Positions 1 through 5,225 of a stretch of DNA of 5,290 nucleotides are shown piece after piece (within the stretch, counting starts at the first letter, position 1; each line of letters begins with the position of its first letter). This DNA is from Gordonibacter sp036659115 (lineage in GTDB: Bacteria > Actinomycetota > Coriobacteriia > Coriobacteriales > Eggerthellaceae): the NCBI RefSeq assembly GCF_036659115.1, contig NZ_JAVXDF010000122.1; one strand, written 5' to 3'. The notes under the pieces are model-generated. The model was not told where the DNA came from, did not search any database, and saw only the letters and a list, made by a program, of their open reading frames with translations. Made by a program: the position numbers and the translations under genes.

Positions 1-9
1 CGCGAAAAT

Positions 10-26
10 GCTGTGAAGCGCACAGC
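10..26 (+). other. Small stem-loop in the leader upstream of prfA
   Basis: GCTGTG (10-15) pairs with CACAGC (21-26) around a 5-nt loop, and a T-G wobble can extend the stem by one pair. No T-run follows, so it is not a typical intrinsic terminator. It could be the end of the upstream transcript or part of a leader RNA. The short open stretches crossing positions 1-78 match no family I recognise. Confidence 0.3.
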
Positions 27-30
27 GATC

Positions 31-39
31 TGGTATCAT
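31..39 (+). promoter_or_regulatory. Candidate extended -10 element for the prfA-prmC transcript
   Basis: TGGTATCAT fits the extended -10 pattern TG-N-TATNAT, with five of six matches to TATAAT. The hexamer at a 17-bp spacing upstream (CTGTGA, 11-16) matches TTGACA poorly, which is tolerable for an extended -10 promoter. Transcription would start near position 46, giving a prfA leader of about 105 nt that contains the two hairpins listed next. This is a motif match only. Confidence 0.25.
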
Positions 40-57
40 AAAGCGTTGCGCAATGAG

Positions 58-87
58 GCGCCCGTTTCATTTTTCTGAGGCGGGCGC
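58..87 (+). terminator. Strong GC-rich hairpin between the upstream gene and prfA
   Basis: GCGCCCG (58-64) pairs perfectly with CGGGCGC (81-87). The stem can continue inward through two G-T wobbles and three Watson-Crick pairs (65-69 with 76-80), giving about 12 bp around a T-rich hexaloop. The T-run lies in the loop rather than after the stem, so intrinsic termination is doubtful. It may be a terminator or attenuator for an upstream gene, or a structured 5' leader of prfA. Confidence 0.4.
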
Positions 88-91
88 AGGT

Positions 92-115
92 ACGTCGACG
101 AGATAACGTCGACGT
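92..115 (+). repeat. Inverted and direct repeat ACGTCGAC in the prfA leader
   Basis: ACGTCGAC at 92-99 and GTCGACGT at 108-115 are perfect inverted repeats separated by 8 nt. Because the core GTCGAC is itself palindromic, ACGTCGACG also occurs as a direct repeat (92-100 and 106-114). As RNA it makes an 8-bp hairpin ending 19 nt before the prfA ribosome binding site. As DNA it could be a two-site operator. No regulator is identifiable here. Confidence 0.45.
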
Positions 116-150
116 GAATAGAGACCACGTCATGAAGGACACCCACGCAC

Positions 151-1233
151 ATGCAAGAAACGGATATGCGAGAGAAGCTACTGAAGATCATCGAGGCCTA
201 CGAGGACGTGCAGGCCAAGATGGGCGACCCGGTTGTACTTGCTGATCAGAAAGAATATAACCGCCTTGCCAAGGAGTATTCAATCCAAGGCCCGCTGGCC
301 AACAAGGCGCGCGAATACGTGCAGGCTGCCGACGACCTGGCGGCGGCTAAGGAGATGCTCTCCGATGCCGACATGAAGGAGTTCGCTCAGGAGGAGATTG
401 CTGGGATAGAGAGTCGACTGCCGTCGCTTGAAGAGGATATCAAGTTCATGTTGATTCCGGCAGACCCTGCTGACGACAAGGATATTATCGTAGAGATCCG
501 TGCTGGAGCTGGCGGCGATGAGGCTGCTCTTTTTGCGGGCGACTTGTTCAAGATGTACGAGCGCTTTGCCGCTGAGCAAGGTTGGAAGACCGAGACGCTG
601 GATGTGTCGGCTTCCGAGGCTGGCGGCTTCAAGGAAGTGCAGTTCAAGGTAAAGGGCGACAGCGTGTACTCGGTTATGAAATTCGAGAGCGGTGTCCATC
701 GCGTACAGCGCGTTCCTAAGACCGAAAGCCAAGGGCGCATTCACACCTCTACGGCTACGGTGGCGGTTTTGCCCGAAGCCGACGAGGTGGAAATTGACAT
801 CAGCCAAAACGACCTGCGTATTGACGTGTACCGCGCTGGCGGTCCGGGCGGACAGTGCGTGAATACTACCGACTCGGCCGTGCGCATCACGCACTTGCCA
901 AGTGGTTTGGTGGTGCAATCGCAGGATCAGAAGTCGCAGCTGCAAAATAAGATTGCGGCCATGGCTGTTCTGCGCGCTCGTCTCTATGACAAAATGCTGG
1001 CTGAGCAACAGGCGGCCGAAGGTGCCGCGCGTCGCAGCCAGATCGGTACGGGGGATCGTTCTGAGAAGATTCGTACCTACAACGGTCCTCAGGATCGGGT
1101 GACCGACCACCGCATCGGCTACAACGGCACCTATAACGGTGTGCTGCTAGGTGCGGGCGGCGCGAGCCTGAGCGAACTGATCACCGCTTTGCAGGCGGCT
1201 GACCGCGCGCAGAAACTGGAAGCGGCGGTGTAG
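151..1233 (+). CDS. prfA: Peptide chain release factor 1 (RF1)
   Basis: This cytoplasmic class I release factor recognises UAA and UAG in the ribosomal A site and triggers hydrolysis of peptidyl-tRNA. The 360-residue length is normal for RF1. Visible landmarks are the GAGGDEA segment at about 118-125, the codon-reading PxT motif as PKT (189-191, in RVPKTESQGRIHTS), and the catalytic GGQ at 233-235 within GPGGQCVNTTDSAVRITH. RF2 would show SPF instead of PxT, so RF1 is secure. The ATG at 151 has GAAGGA at 134-139, an 11-nt gap. A second in-frame ATG at 166 (MREKLL, a plausible family-like N-terminus) has no good Shine-Dalgarno at proper distance, so 151 is preferred but not certain. The gene ends 30 bp before prmC, whose product methylates Gln235. 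The residue after GGQ is Cys, where His or Ser is more usual. Confidence 0.97.
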   Translation: MQETDMREKLLKIIEAYEDVQAKMGDPVVLADQKEYNRLAKEYSIQGPLANKAREYVQAADDLAAAKEMLSDADMKEFAQEEIAGIESRLPSLEEDIKFMLIPADPADDKDIIVEIRAGAGGDEAALFAGDLFKMYERFAAEQGWKTETLDVSASEAGGFKEVQFKVKGDSVYSVMKFESGVHRVQRVPKTESQGRIHTSTATVAVLPEADEVEIDISQNDLRIDVYRAGGPGGQCVNTTDSAVRITHLPSGLVVQSQDQKSQLQNKIAAMAVLRARLYDKMLAEQQAAEGAARRSQIGTGDRSEKIRTYNGPQDRVTDHRIGYNGTYNGVLLGAGGASLSELITALQAADRAQKLEAAV

Positions 1234-1263
1234 GCGCATTCGTCGATCGGTGAAGGCATACTT

Positions 1264-2397
1264 GTGGCTGAAAACGATATCTGGACTATCAAGGCAGCGC
1301 TTGACTGGACGGTGGGCTACCTTGAGCGCAAGGGGGACGAAAGCCCCCGTATCTCGGCGCAATGGTTGCTGGGCGAGGCATGCGGTATGCGCCGTATCGA
1401 CCTGTATACCCATTTCGATCAGCCTCTTACCTTGGAGGAACGAGACGTGCTGCGCGGTTACGTGACGCGGCGGGGGGCGGGCGAGCCGCTTCAGTACATC
1501 ACCGGCGAAGTGGCTTTCAGGCATATTACGGTGAAGGTGCGCTCCGGCGTGCTCATCCCGCGGCCCGAGACCGAGGTGCTAGTGAGCGAGGGCCTGGCCT
1601 GCTTGCCGCCCGCGCCGCGTCCCCGCGCTGCGGACGACGGGGAAGCGGGTGTCGATGCTGCATCTTCGCCGGTGAGCGAGGTGCCGGCGGAAGGTGCCAT
1701 CCTCGGTCCGGAGGACAGCCTGCATGCCCGCGCGCTCTCTTCGGCCGAGTCGGCGTCTCCTTCCATCGGTGCTGCCGACCAGGTGTCGCCGCGAAGCGGC
1801 GGTGCTGGTGGCGGCGAGCAGGCGCTGCTGCAAGGAGGCGGGACGGCCGAGTCCGACAGGGCTGTCCAGCTAGCAGGGCCGCTCGTGGCCGACTTGTGCA
1901 CGGGTTCGGGGTGCATCGCCTGCTCAATCGCCTACGAGCACCCCCTGGCGCGCGTCGTGGCCACCGATATCGCGCCTGAGGCTGTGGCGTTGGCGGGCGA
2001 GAATGCCTCCGCGCTTGGCCTTGAGGGCCGCGTGCAGGTGGTGGCGTGCGACCTGGGCGAGGGCATCGATGCGGAGCTTATGGGATGTTTTGACCTCGTC
2101 GTTTCCAACCCTCCCTATGTTCCCACGGCAGTACTGGACGATATCCCGCGCGAAGTGGCCGCATTCGAGCCGGCGCTGGCGCTGGATGGCGGTAACGACG
2201 GCTTGGACGTGTTCCGGCGTCTGCTGCCTTTCTGCGCCCGTGCACTCAAGCCGGGCGGTGCGTTCGCCTTCGAGCTGCATGAGACCTGCTTGGATGAAGC
2301 GGCGCGTCTGGCACAGGCGGCAGGCTTTACCGGCGTGCGTGTGGTAGACGACCTCGCGGGCCGTCCTCGTGTGTTGGTGGCCCGCCGTACGCTGTAG
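1264..2397 (+). CDS. prmC: Release factor glutamine N5-methyltransferase PrmC (HemK), with an expanded linker
   Basis: PrmC uses S-adenosylmethionine to methylate the glutamine of the GGQ motif in RF1 and RF2, which raises termination efficiency. The N-terminal helical release-factor-binding domain covers about residues 1-90 (GEPLQYITGEVAF, 73-85). LIPRPETE follows at 97-104. The Rossmann-type SAM motif is VADLCTGSGCIA (208-219), the acidic residue ending strand 2 lies in ATDIAPEA (233-240), and the diagnostic NPPY is at 282-285. Usual family length is about 280 residues; this one has 377. The excess is a low-complexity Ala/Gly/Ser/Pro/Glu stretch at roughly 115-205, between PRPETE and the SAM motif, where only about 20 residues are normal. 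All catalytic motifs are intact and in one frame, so the protein should be active. The GTG start at 1264 has GAAGG at 1252-1256, a 7-nt gap. The gene lies directly downstream of prfA, the classical operon order. Confidence 0.95.
   Translation: MAENDIWTIKAALDWTVGYLERKGDESPRISAQWLLGEACGMRRIDLYTHFDQPLTLEERDVLRGYVTRRGAGEPLQYITGEVAFRHITVKVRSGVLIPRPETEVLVSEGLACLPPAPRPRAADDGEAGVDAASSPVSEVPAEGAILGPEDSLHARALSSAESASPSIGAADQVSPRSGGAGGGEQALLQGGGTAESDRAVQLAGPLVADLCTGSGCIACSIAYEHPLARVVATDIAPEAVALAGENASALGLEGRVQVVACDLGEGIDAELMGCFDLVVSNPPYVPTAVLDDIPREVAAFEPALALDGGNDGLDVFRRLLPFCARALKPGGAFAFELHETCLDEAARLAQAAGFTGVRVVDDLAGRPRVLVARRTL
1606..1878 (+). other. Low-complexity, probably disordered linker encoded within prmC
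   Basis: This segment encodes about PrmC residues 115-205. The stretch is rich in Ala, Gly, Ser, Pro, Glu and Asp, and I see no Phe, Tyr, Trp, Lys, Asn or Met in it. It contains a Gly run (GGAGGGE, about 179-185). The codon string CGGCCGAGTC occurs twice in frame, at 1742-1751 and 1844-1853, encoding AES both times. It separates the substrate-binding domain from the SAM domain and keeps the reading frame. An in-frame expansion of the normal inter-domain linker is the simplest reading. Confidence 0.75.
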
Positions 2398-2425
2398 TGT
2401 CTGGATCGTCGAAGACAGACGGAGG

Positions 2426-2505
2426 TAAACTGGTGGGGATTGCGACTAATGGCGGCCGCGACTGACAAGGGCTAAGACTGACGGGGACCGCGACTGGCAG
2501 TTGCC
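2426..2505 (+). repeat. Degenerate 16-bp tandem repeat, five units, between prmC and the next gene
   Basis: Units start at 2426, 2442, 2458, 2474 and 2490, exactly 16 bp apart. The approximate consensus is GCGACTGACGGGGACC. ACT at unit positions 4-6 is present in all five copies, GCGACT in three, and the second half is G/C-rich. Adjacent copies checked by hand share about 10 of 16 bases. A sixth, out-of-phase relative (AAGACAGACGGAGG, 2412-2425) precedes the array. The period is not a multiple of three and no supported gene overlaps it, so it is not a protein repeat. Spacing of about 1.5 helical turns would put successive units on opposite DNA faces. Function is unknown; candidates are a slippage-derived repeat or a protein-binding array. 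Confidence 0.65.
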
Positions 2506-2596
2506 CAAGTGCCGAGAGGCATCCTTGTGCGGCGAGTGCGATCTTGCGGCAGGTATACAGTATGGCGGGGATGTTGCCAAGAGGAAAAGAGGACCC

Positions 2597-3091
2597 ATGA
2601 GCAAGATAGTGAACGAAGCCAAGAATAGGTTTCCCGTGTTTGTGAAAGTGCGCGAGCAGCTTGAACATCGGGCGTTGTGGATGTACCTGCTGGTAGACGA
2701 GGCGCGGAAGAGCGGTCTGGAAACCGATGACTTTGCAGCCGATGCGATCAAACGCTGCGGTTTGCATCAGGGCGCGGACATCGTCGCGAAAAGCGGCACG
2801 AAGAGCCTCAAGGGGCTGAAAAAGGTGCTGTTTACGAAAAGTGCCCAGATCGTGTTCGAGATGAAGGTGCTCGAGTGCACCGACGACGTGCTCTCCATCG
2901 ATTTCCATTACTGTCCGCTCGTGAAGGCCTGGCAGAAGCAGGGGTGCTCCGACGAGGAGATATCCCATCTCTGCGATCTGGCTATGTGCGGCGACCGCGG
3001 TATCGGGGAGGCCCATGGCGTCGAACTTGACCTGCCGAAGACCATTGCGCGGGGAGATGACTGCTGTGCCATTCGCTATATCCGTCGCTAA
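2597..3091 (+). CDS. L-2-amino-thiazoline-4-carboxylic acid hydrolase-like protein
   Basis: This 164-residue soluble protein resembles the ATC hydrolase family, whose founding member opens the thiazoline ring of L-ATC on the bacterial route to L-cysteine. I base this on the C-terminal half: DFHYCPLVKAW (102-112), followed by a Cys-Asp cluster (Cys126-Asp127, Cys131, Asp133-Arg134), and the terminal TIARGDDCCAIRY (149-161), which resembles the family's closing G-x-x-x-C-x-F/I pattern. The N-terminal half is helical and charged, with no signal peptide or membrane segment. The ATG at 2597 is chosen because AAGAGGA (2587-2593) lies just before it. An upstream TTG at 2501 would add 32 residues that run into the 16-bp repeat and look non-coding. 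Many proteins in this family have no proven substrate, so ATC hydrolysis is a family label rather than a demonstrated role. No cysteine or transport genes adjoin it. The gene stands alone between two repeat-bearing spacers. Confidence 0.65.
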   Translation: MSKIVNEAKNRFPVFVKVREQLEHRALWMYLLVDEARKSGLETDDFAADAIKRCGLHQGADIVAKSGTKSLKGLKKVLFTKSAQIVFEMKVLECTDDVLSIDFHYCPLVKAWQKQGCSDEEISHLCDLAMCGDRGIGEAHGVELDLPKTIARGDDCCAIRYIRR

Positions 3092-3093
3092 TG

Positions 3094-3185
3094 CCGCTGC
3101 CCCAGTTACTACCGCTGGTGCCTCCATTGCCGCTCATACCGCTGCCTCAGGTACCGTCGCCGGTACCCCCATTGCCGCCGCGCTG
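3094..3185 (+). repeat. 9/18-nt periodic repeat after the ATC-hydrolase-like gene
   Basis: CCGCT- or CCG-type units begin at 3094, 3112, 3130, 3139, 3157 (as TCGCC) and 3175, all separated by multiples of 9 nt. Similar 18-nt blocks recur, for example CCGCTGCCCCAG and CCGCTGCCTCAG, or CCTCCATTG and CCCCCATTG. The period is a multiple of three, so every frame gives a repetitive peptide: Pro/Leu-rich or Ala/Thr-rich on the + strand, Gly/Asn/Ser-rich but stop-interrupted on the - strand. It may be the remnant of a repetitive coding sequence or a simple slippage product. Confidence 0.5.
3150..3167 (+). other. Perfect 7-bp stem-loop downstream of the ATC-hydrolase-like gene
   Basis: GGTACCG (3150-3156) pairs with CGGTACC (3161-3167) around a TCGC tetraloop, 58 nt after the upstream stop codon. 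There is no T-tract on either strand, so intrinsic termination is not well supported. It could act as a 3'-end stabiliser or a factor-dependent terminator element. It lies inside the 9/18-nt repeat, so the pairing may be partly a by-product of that repeat. Confidence 0.35.
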
Positions 3186-3221
3186 TCTTTCTTGGTGTTG
3201 CTGCCGATATGCGGGTGTTGC

Positions 3222-3249
3222 TTGTTCGTTTGATCATTCATGATATGAT
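3222..3249 (+). promoter_or_regulatory. Candidate promoter for the purine nucleoside phosphorylase gene
   Basis: TTGTTC (3222-3227) and TATGAT (3244-3249) are separated by 16 bp. The -10 matches five of six consensus positions and the -35 three of six. An alternative -10, TATTAT (3259-3264), lies in the same locally AT-rich patch. The transcript would start near 3257, leaving a short leader before the ribosome binding site AGGGGG at 3288-3293. Confidence 0.4.
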
Positions 3250-3251
3250 CA
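3231..3251. promoter_or_regulatory. Dyad overlapping the PNP promoter, possible operator
   Basis: TGATCAT (3231-3237) and ATGATCA (3245-3251) form perfect 7-bp inverted arms around a 7-bp centre that contains TCATGA. The dyad covers the spacer and the whole -10 hexamer of the candidate promoter. A bound dimeric repressor there would block RNA polymerase. Arm-to-arm centre spacing is 14 bp. No regulator gene is present in the window, so the ligand and protein are unknown. Confidence 0.4.
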
Positions 3252-3298
3252 GGTCTACTATTATCTGCTAGATATCTTGGAACCGGCAGGGGGCCACC

Positions 3299-4132
3299 AT
3301 GCTCGAACGCAACATACTCGACGACAACCTCACTCTTTCCGCCTACCTGCTGAAGCAGCGCCTAGAAGGACGCGAGCCTCGCATCGGGCTTATCTTAGGT
3401 TCGGGTCTGAACCCGCTTGCAAGTGAAATCGAGGATGCGGTGTGCGTGCCCTATGCCGAGGTTCCGCACATGAACACCAGCACGGCTGAAAGCCACGTGG
3501 GACGCTTCGTCTGCGGTACGCTGGGGGGTAAATGCGTATTGGCTATGCAGGGACGCTTGCACGGCTACGAAGGCAACAACGCCCAAGAGGTGGCCTATCC
3601 GGTGTGGCTGATGGAGCGGCTGGGCGTGAAGACGCTCATCACCACCAACGCTGCGGGAGCCATTAACGAAGCCTATCAGGTGGGCGATTTCTGCATCATG
3701 TCCGACCAGATCAACTTCACCGGGCGCAATCCCATTGCGGCTCCCGATCCGGCGAACCTATCCGACCGCTTCTTCTCGATGATGGACGCCTTCGACCCCG
3801 AACTGCGCGCCATTGCGCACGACGTGGCGGCCGAAGCGGGCGTGCGCGTTCAGGAGGGTGTGTACTTGGGGCTTCTGGGCCCCAGTTTCGAGACGCCTGC
3901 CGAGATACGGATGTTTCGCGTGTGGGGTGCCGACACCGTGGCTATGAGCGTGGTGGAAGAGGTTATTGCGGCACGGCATGTGGGCATGCGGGTGCTGGGT
4001 ATCTCTCTGGTGTCGAACATGGCCTGCGGCGTGGAAGGCGCCTCTCCGACGGGCGTGGAGGTGCTCGACGTGGCACGCACGCGTGAGATCGACTTTGCCC
4101 GCCTGGTCACTGGTGTTGTGGCACAGCTCTAG
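3299..4132 (+). CDS. Purine nucleoside phosphorylase, trimeric (PNP-I, inosine/guanosine type)
   Basis: The enzyme phosphorolyses purine (deoxy)ribonucleosides to free base and (deoxy)ribose-1-phosphate in cytoplasmic purine salvage. The 277-residue length fits the trimeric family. Phosphate-site elements are present: GSG (34-36), His66, MQGRLHGYEG with Arg86 and His88, TTNAAGA (115-121) and Ser217. Nucleoside-site elements are GPSFETPAE (194-202, with Phe197 and Glu198/Glu202) and Asn240. Two normally conserved segments differ. The usual MSTVPE reads MSVVEE (216-221). The usual C-terminal S/N-H-E-E-V reads TGVEV (251-255), so the His that contacts the ribose 5'-hydroxyl in the human enzyme is not seen. 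The ATG at 3299 has AGGGGG five bases upstream. The gene has its own promoter-like region and converges with the permease gene downstream. The family is confident; substrate preference is open. Confidence 0.93.
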   Translation: MLERNILDDNLTLSAYLLKQRLEGREPRIGLILGSGLNPLASEIEDAVCVPYAEVPHMNTSTAESHVGRFVCGTLGGKCVLAMQGRLHGYEGNNAQEVAYPVWLMERLGVKTLITTNAAGAINEAYQVGDFCIMSDQINFTGRNPIAAPDPANLSDRFFSMMDAFDPELRAIAHDVAAEAGVRVQEGVYLGLLGPSFETPAEIRMFRVWGADTVAMSVVEEVIAARHVGMRVLGISLVSNMACGVEGASPTGVEVLDVARTREIDFARLVTGVVAQL

Positions 4133-4160
4133 CAGGCTGTTGGGGCGTGTCGCTCGTACT

Positions 4161-5225
4161 TTAGACTTCCAGCTTCAAGTCGCCTTCCTTGATGATGCCC
4201 ACCTTGCGCAGGGCGAAGGAGAAGGCTCCGGTGATCAGTGCGGGCAATACGAAGCAGACCAGCGCAAGCCCCAGCCATTCGAATACTCCGGGCGCGGCGG
4301 CCCCTGTCGCCAGGTCCGAGATCCATCCGGTGTAGACACCGATAGGGCCTACCAGTCCGCTTGTACCCATACCCGAGGCGATGGCGGGGCCGTTTTGCTG
4401 TAGCTGGAAGATGCAGGTGGCAATAGGGCCGATGATGGCGGAGGCCAGGATGGTTGGCAGCCAGATCACCGGTTTCTTCACGATGTTGCCCATTTGCAGC
4501 ATGGAGGTGCCCAGCCCCTGCGACAGCAGGCCTCCAACACCATTCTCGCGAAAGCTCATGACGGCGAAGCCTACCATCTGGGTGCAGCATCCGGCAAGCG
4601 CGGCGCCACCCGCCAGGCCGGTCAAGCTGAGCGCCGCGCAGATGGCGGCCGACGAGATGGGCAGCGTGAGGGCGATACCGATGACCACCGATACGATGAT
4701 GCCCATGAAGAAAGGCTGCAACTCGGTGGCCCACATGATGAACGCACCGAGCGACGAGGCCAGGGCACCTACCCAGGGCGCTACCGCCAAGGCCAGCCCG
4801 CAGCCGCCGGCCACGGTGACGGCAGGGGTGACGATGATGTCCACCTTTGTCTCCTTGGATACTGCCTTTCCCAGTTCGGAGGCCACGACGGCCACGACGA
4901 GTACGGCTAAAGGCCCTCCTGCGCCCCCCGCGGCATTGGCTGCATAACCCACCGCCGCCAAGGAGAACAGCACGAGGGGCGGTGTGCGCAGGGCGTGCCC
5001 GATAGCGATGGCCATGGCGGGCCCGGCCACGCTTTTGGCGAACCCACCGATTTCGTTGAAGAATCCGATTCCGCTCAAATTTCCGACAGTGTCCAGGATG
5101 GTGCCGATCAGAAGCGAGGCGAACAGACCCTGCGCCATGGCAGAGAGGGCATCGATGGCATAGCGCTGAAAAGTTATCTCGATGTCCTTGCGCTTGAGAA
5201 AGGCTGCAAATGTTCCCTTGGGCAT
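4161..5225 (-). CDS. PTS-type sugar permease, EIIC component (PTS_EIIC_2 family)
   Basis: This integral membrane protein has 354 residues and many hydrophobic Ala/Gly/Leu/Val-rich segments. It matches the EIIC_2-type permease domain of the phosphotransferase system, which would carry the sugar-translocating channel. Family landmarks are ETKVDIIVTP (125-134), LTLPISSAA (186-194), GCCTQMVGFAV (212-222), the conserved QGLGTSMLQ (236-244) and GMGTSGLVG (285-293). The start is placed at the ATG ending at 5225, because AGGAG (minus strand, 5235-5231) lies five bases upstream. The in-frame codon at 5270 would add a 15-residue Pro/Thr/Asp tail and remove the leader. A possible -10, TACTAT, lies on the minus strand at 5275-5270; its -35 would fall outside the window. 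No EIIA, EIIB or HPr domain is fused or encoded nearby, so substrate and phosphorylation partner are unknown. The stop codon is 28 bp from the convergent PNP gene. Confidence 0.88.
   Translation of the reverse strand: MPKGTFAAFLKRKDIEITFQRYAIDALSAMAQGLFASLLIGTILDTVGNLSGIGFFNEIGGFAKSVAGPAMAIAIGHALRTPPLVLFSLAAVGYAANAAGGAGGPLAVLVVAVVASELGKAVSKETKVDIIVTPAVTVAGGCGLALAVAPWVGALASSLGAFIMWATELQPFFMGIIVSVVIGIALTLPISSAAICAALSLTGLAGGAALAGCCTQMVGFAVMSFRENGVGGLLSQGLGTSMLQMGNIVKKPVIWLPTILASAIIGPIATCIFQLQQNGPAIASGMGTSGLVGPIGVYTGWISDLATGAAAPGVFEWLGLALVCFVLPALITGAFSFALRKVGIIKEGDLKLEV

Noticed and set aside
280..1110. 276-codon minus-strand open frame opposite prfA
   Set aside because: It is fully antisense to an unambiguous RF1 gene and has no recognisable domain.
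1491..1927. Long open frames on the minus strand opposite prmC
   Set aside because: They lie opposite the GC-rich linker region, have Arg/Pro/Ala-biased composition, no ribosome binding site and no recognisable family. They are shadow frames of a GC-rich gene.
2398..2417. TGTCT/AGACA hairpin right after the prmC stop as a terminator
   Set aside because: It has only five pairs, a 10-nt loop and no T-tract.
2509..2522. GTGCC-GAGA-GGCAT mini-hairpin with a GNRA-type loop as part of a riboswitch
   Set aside because: It is an isolated stem of four or five pairs with no surrounding conserved riboswitch core that I can recognise.
2501..2596. Upstream TTG start extending the ATC-hydrolase-like protein by 32 residues
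   Set aside because: The start codon lies in the last unit of the 16-bp repeat and has no clear ribosome binding site. The ATG at 2597 has a purine-rich one just upstream.
2327..3127. 266-codon minus-strand open frame across the ATC-hydrolase-like gene
   Set aside because: It runs through the 16-bp repeat and antisense to a gene with good family motifs and a Shine-Dalgarno. Its translation shows no domain I recognise.
3134..3241. 35-residue minus-strand ORF starting MNDQTNKQ
   Set aside because: It starts with ATG but has no ribosome binding site, overlaps the PNP promoter dyad and the repeat, and has no recognisable similarity.
4164..4181. GACTT/AAGTC inverted repeat at the permease stop codon as a terminator
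   Set aside because: It has a five-bp AT-containing stem, an 8-nt loop and no T-tract after it on either strand. It also overlaps the coding end.
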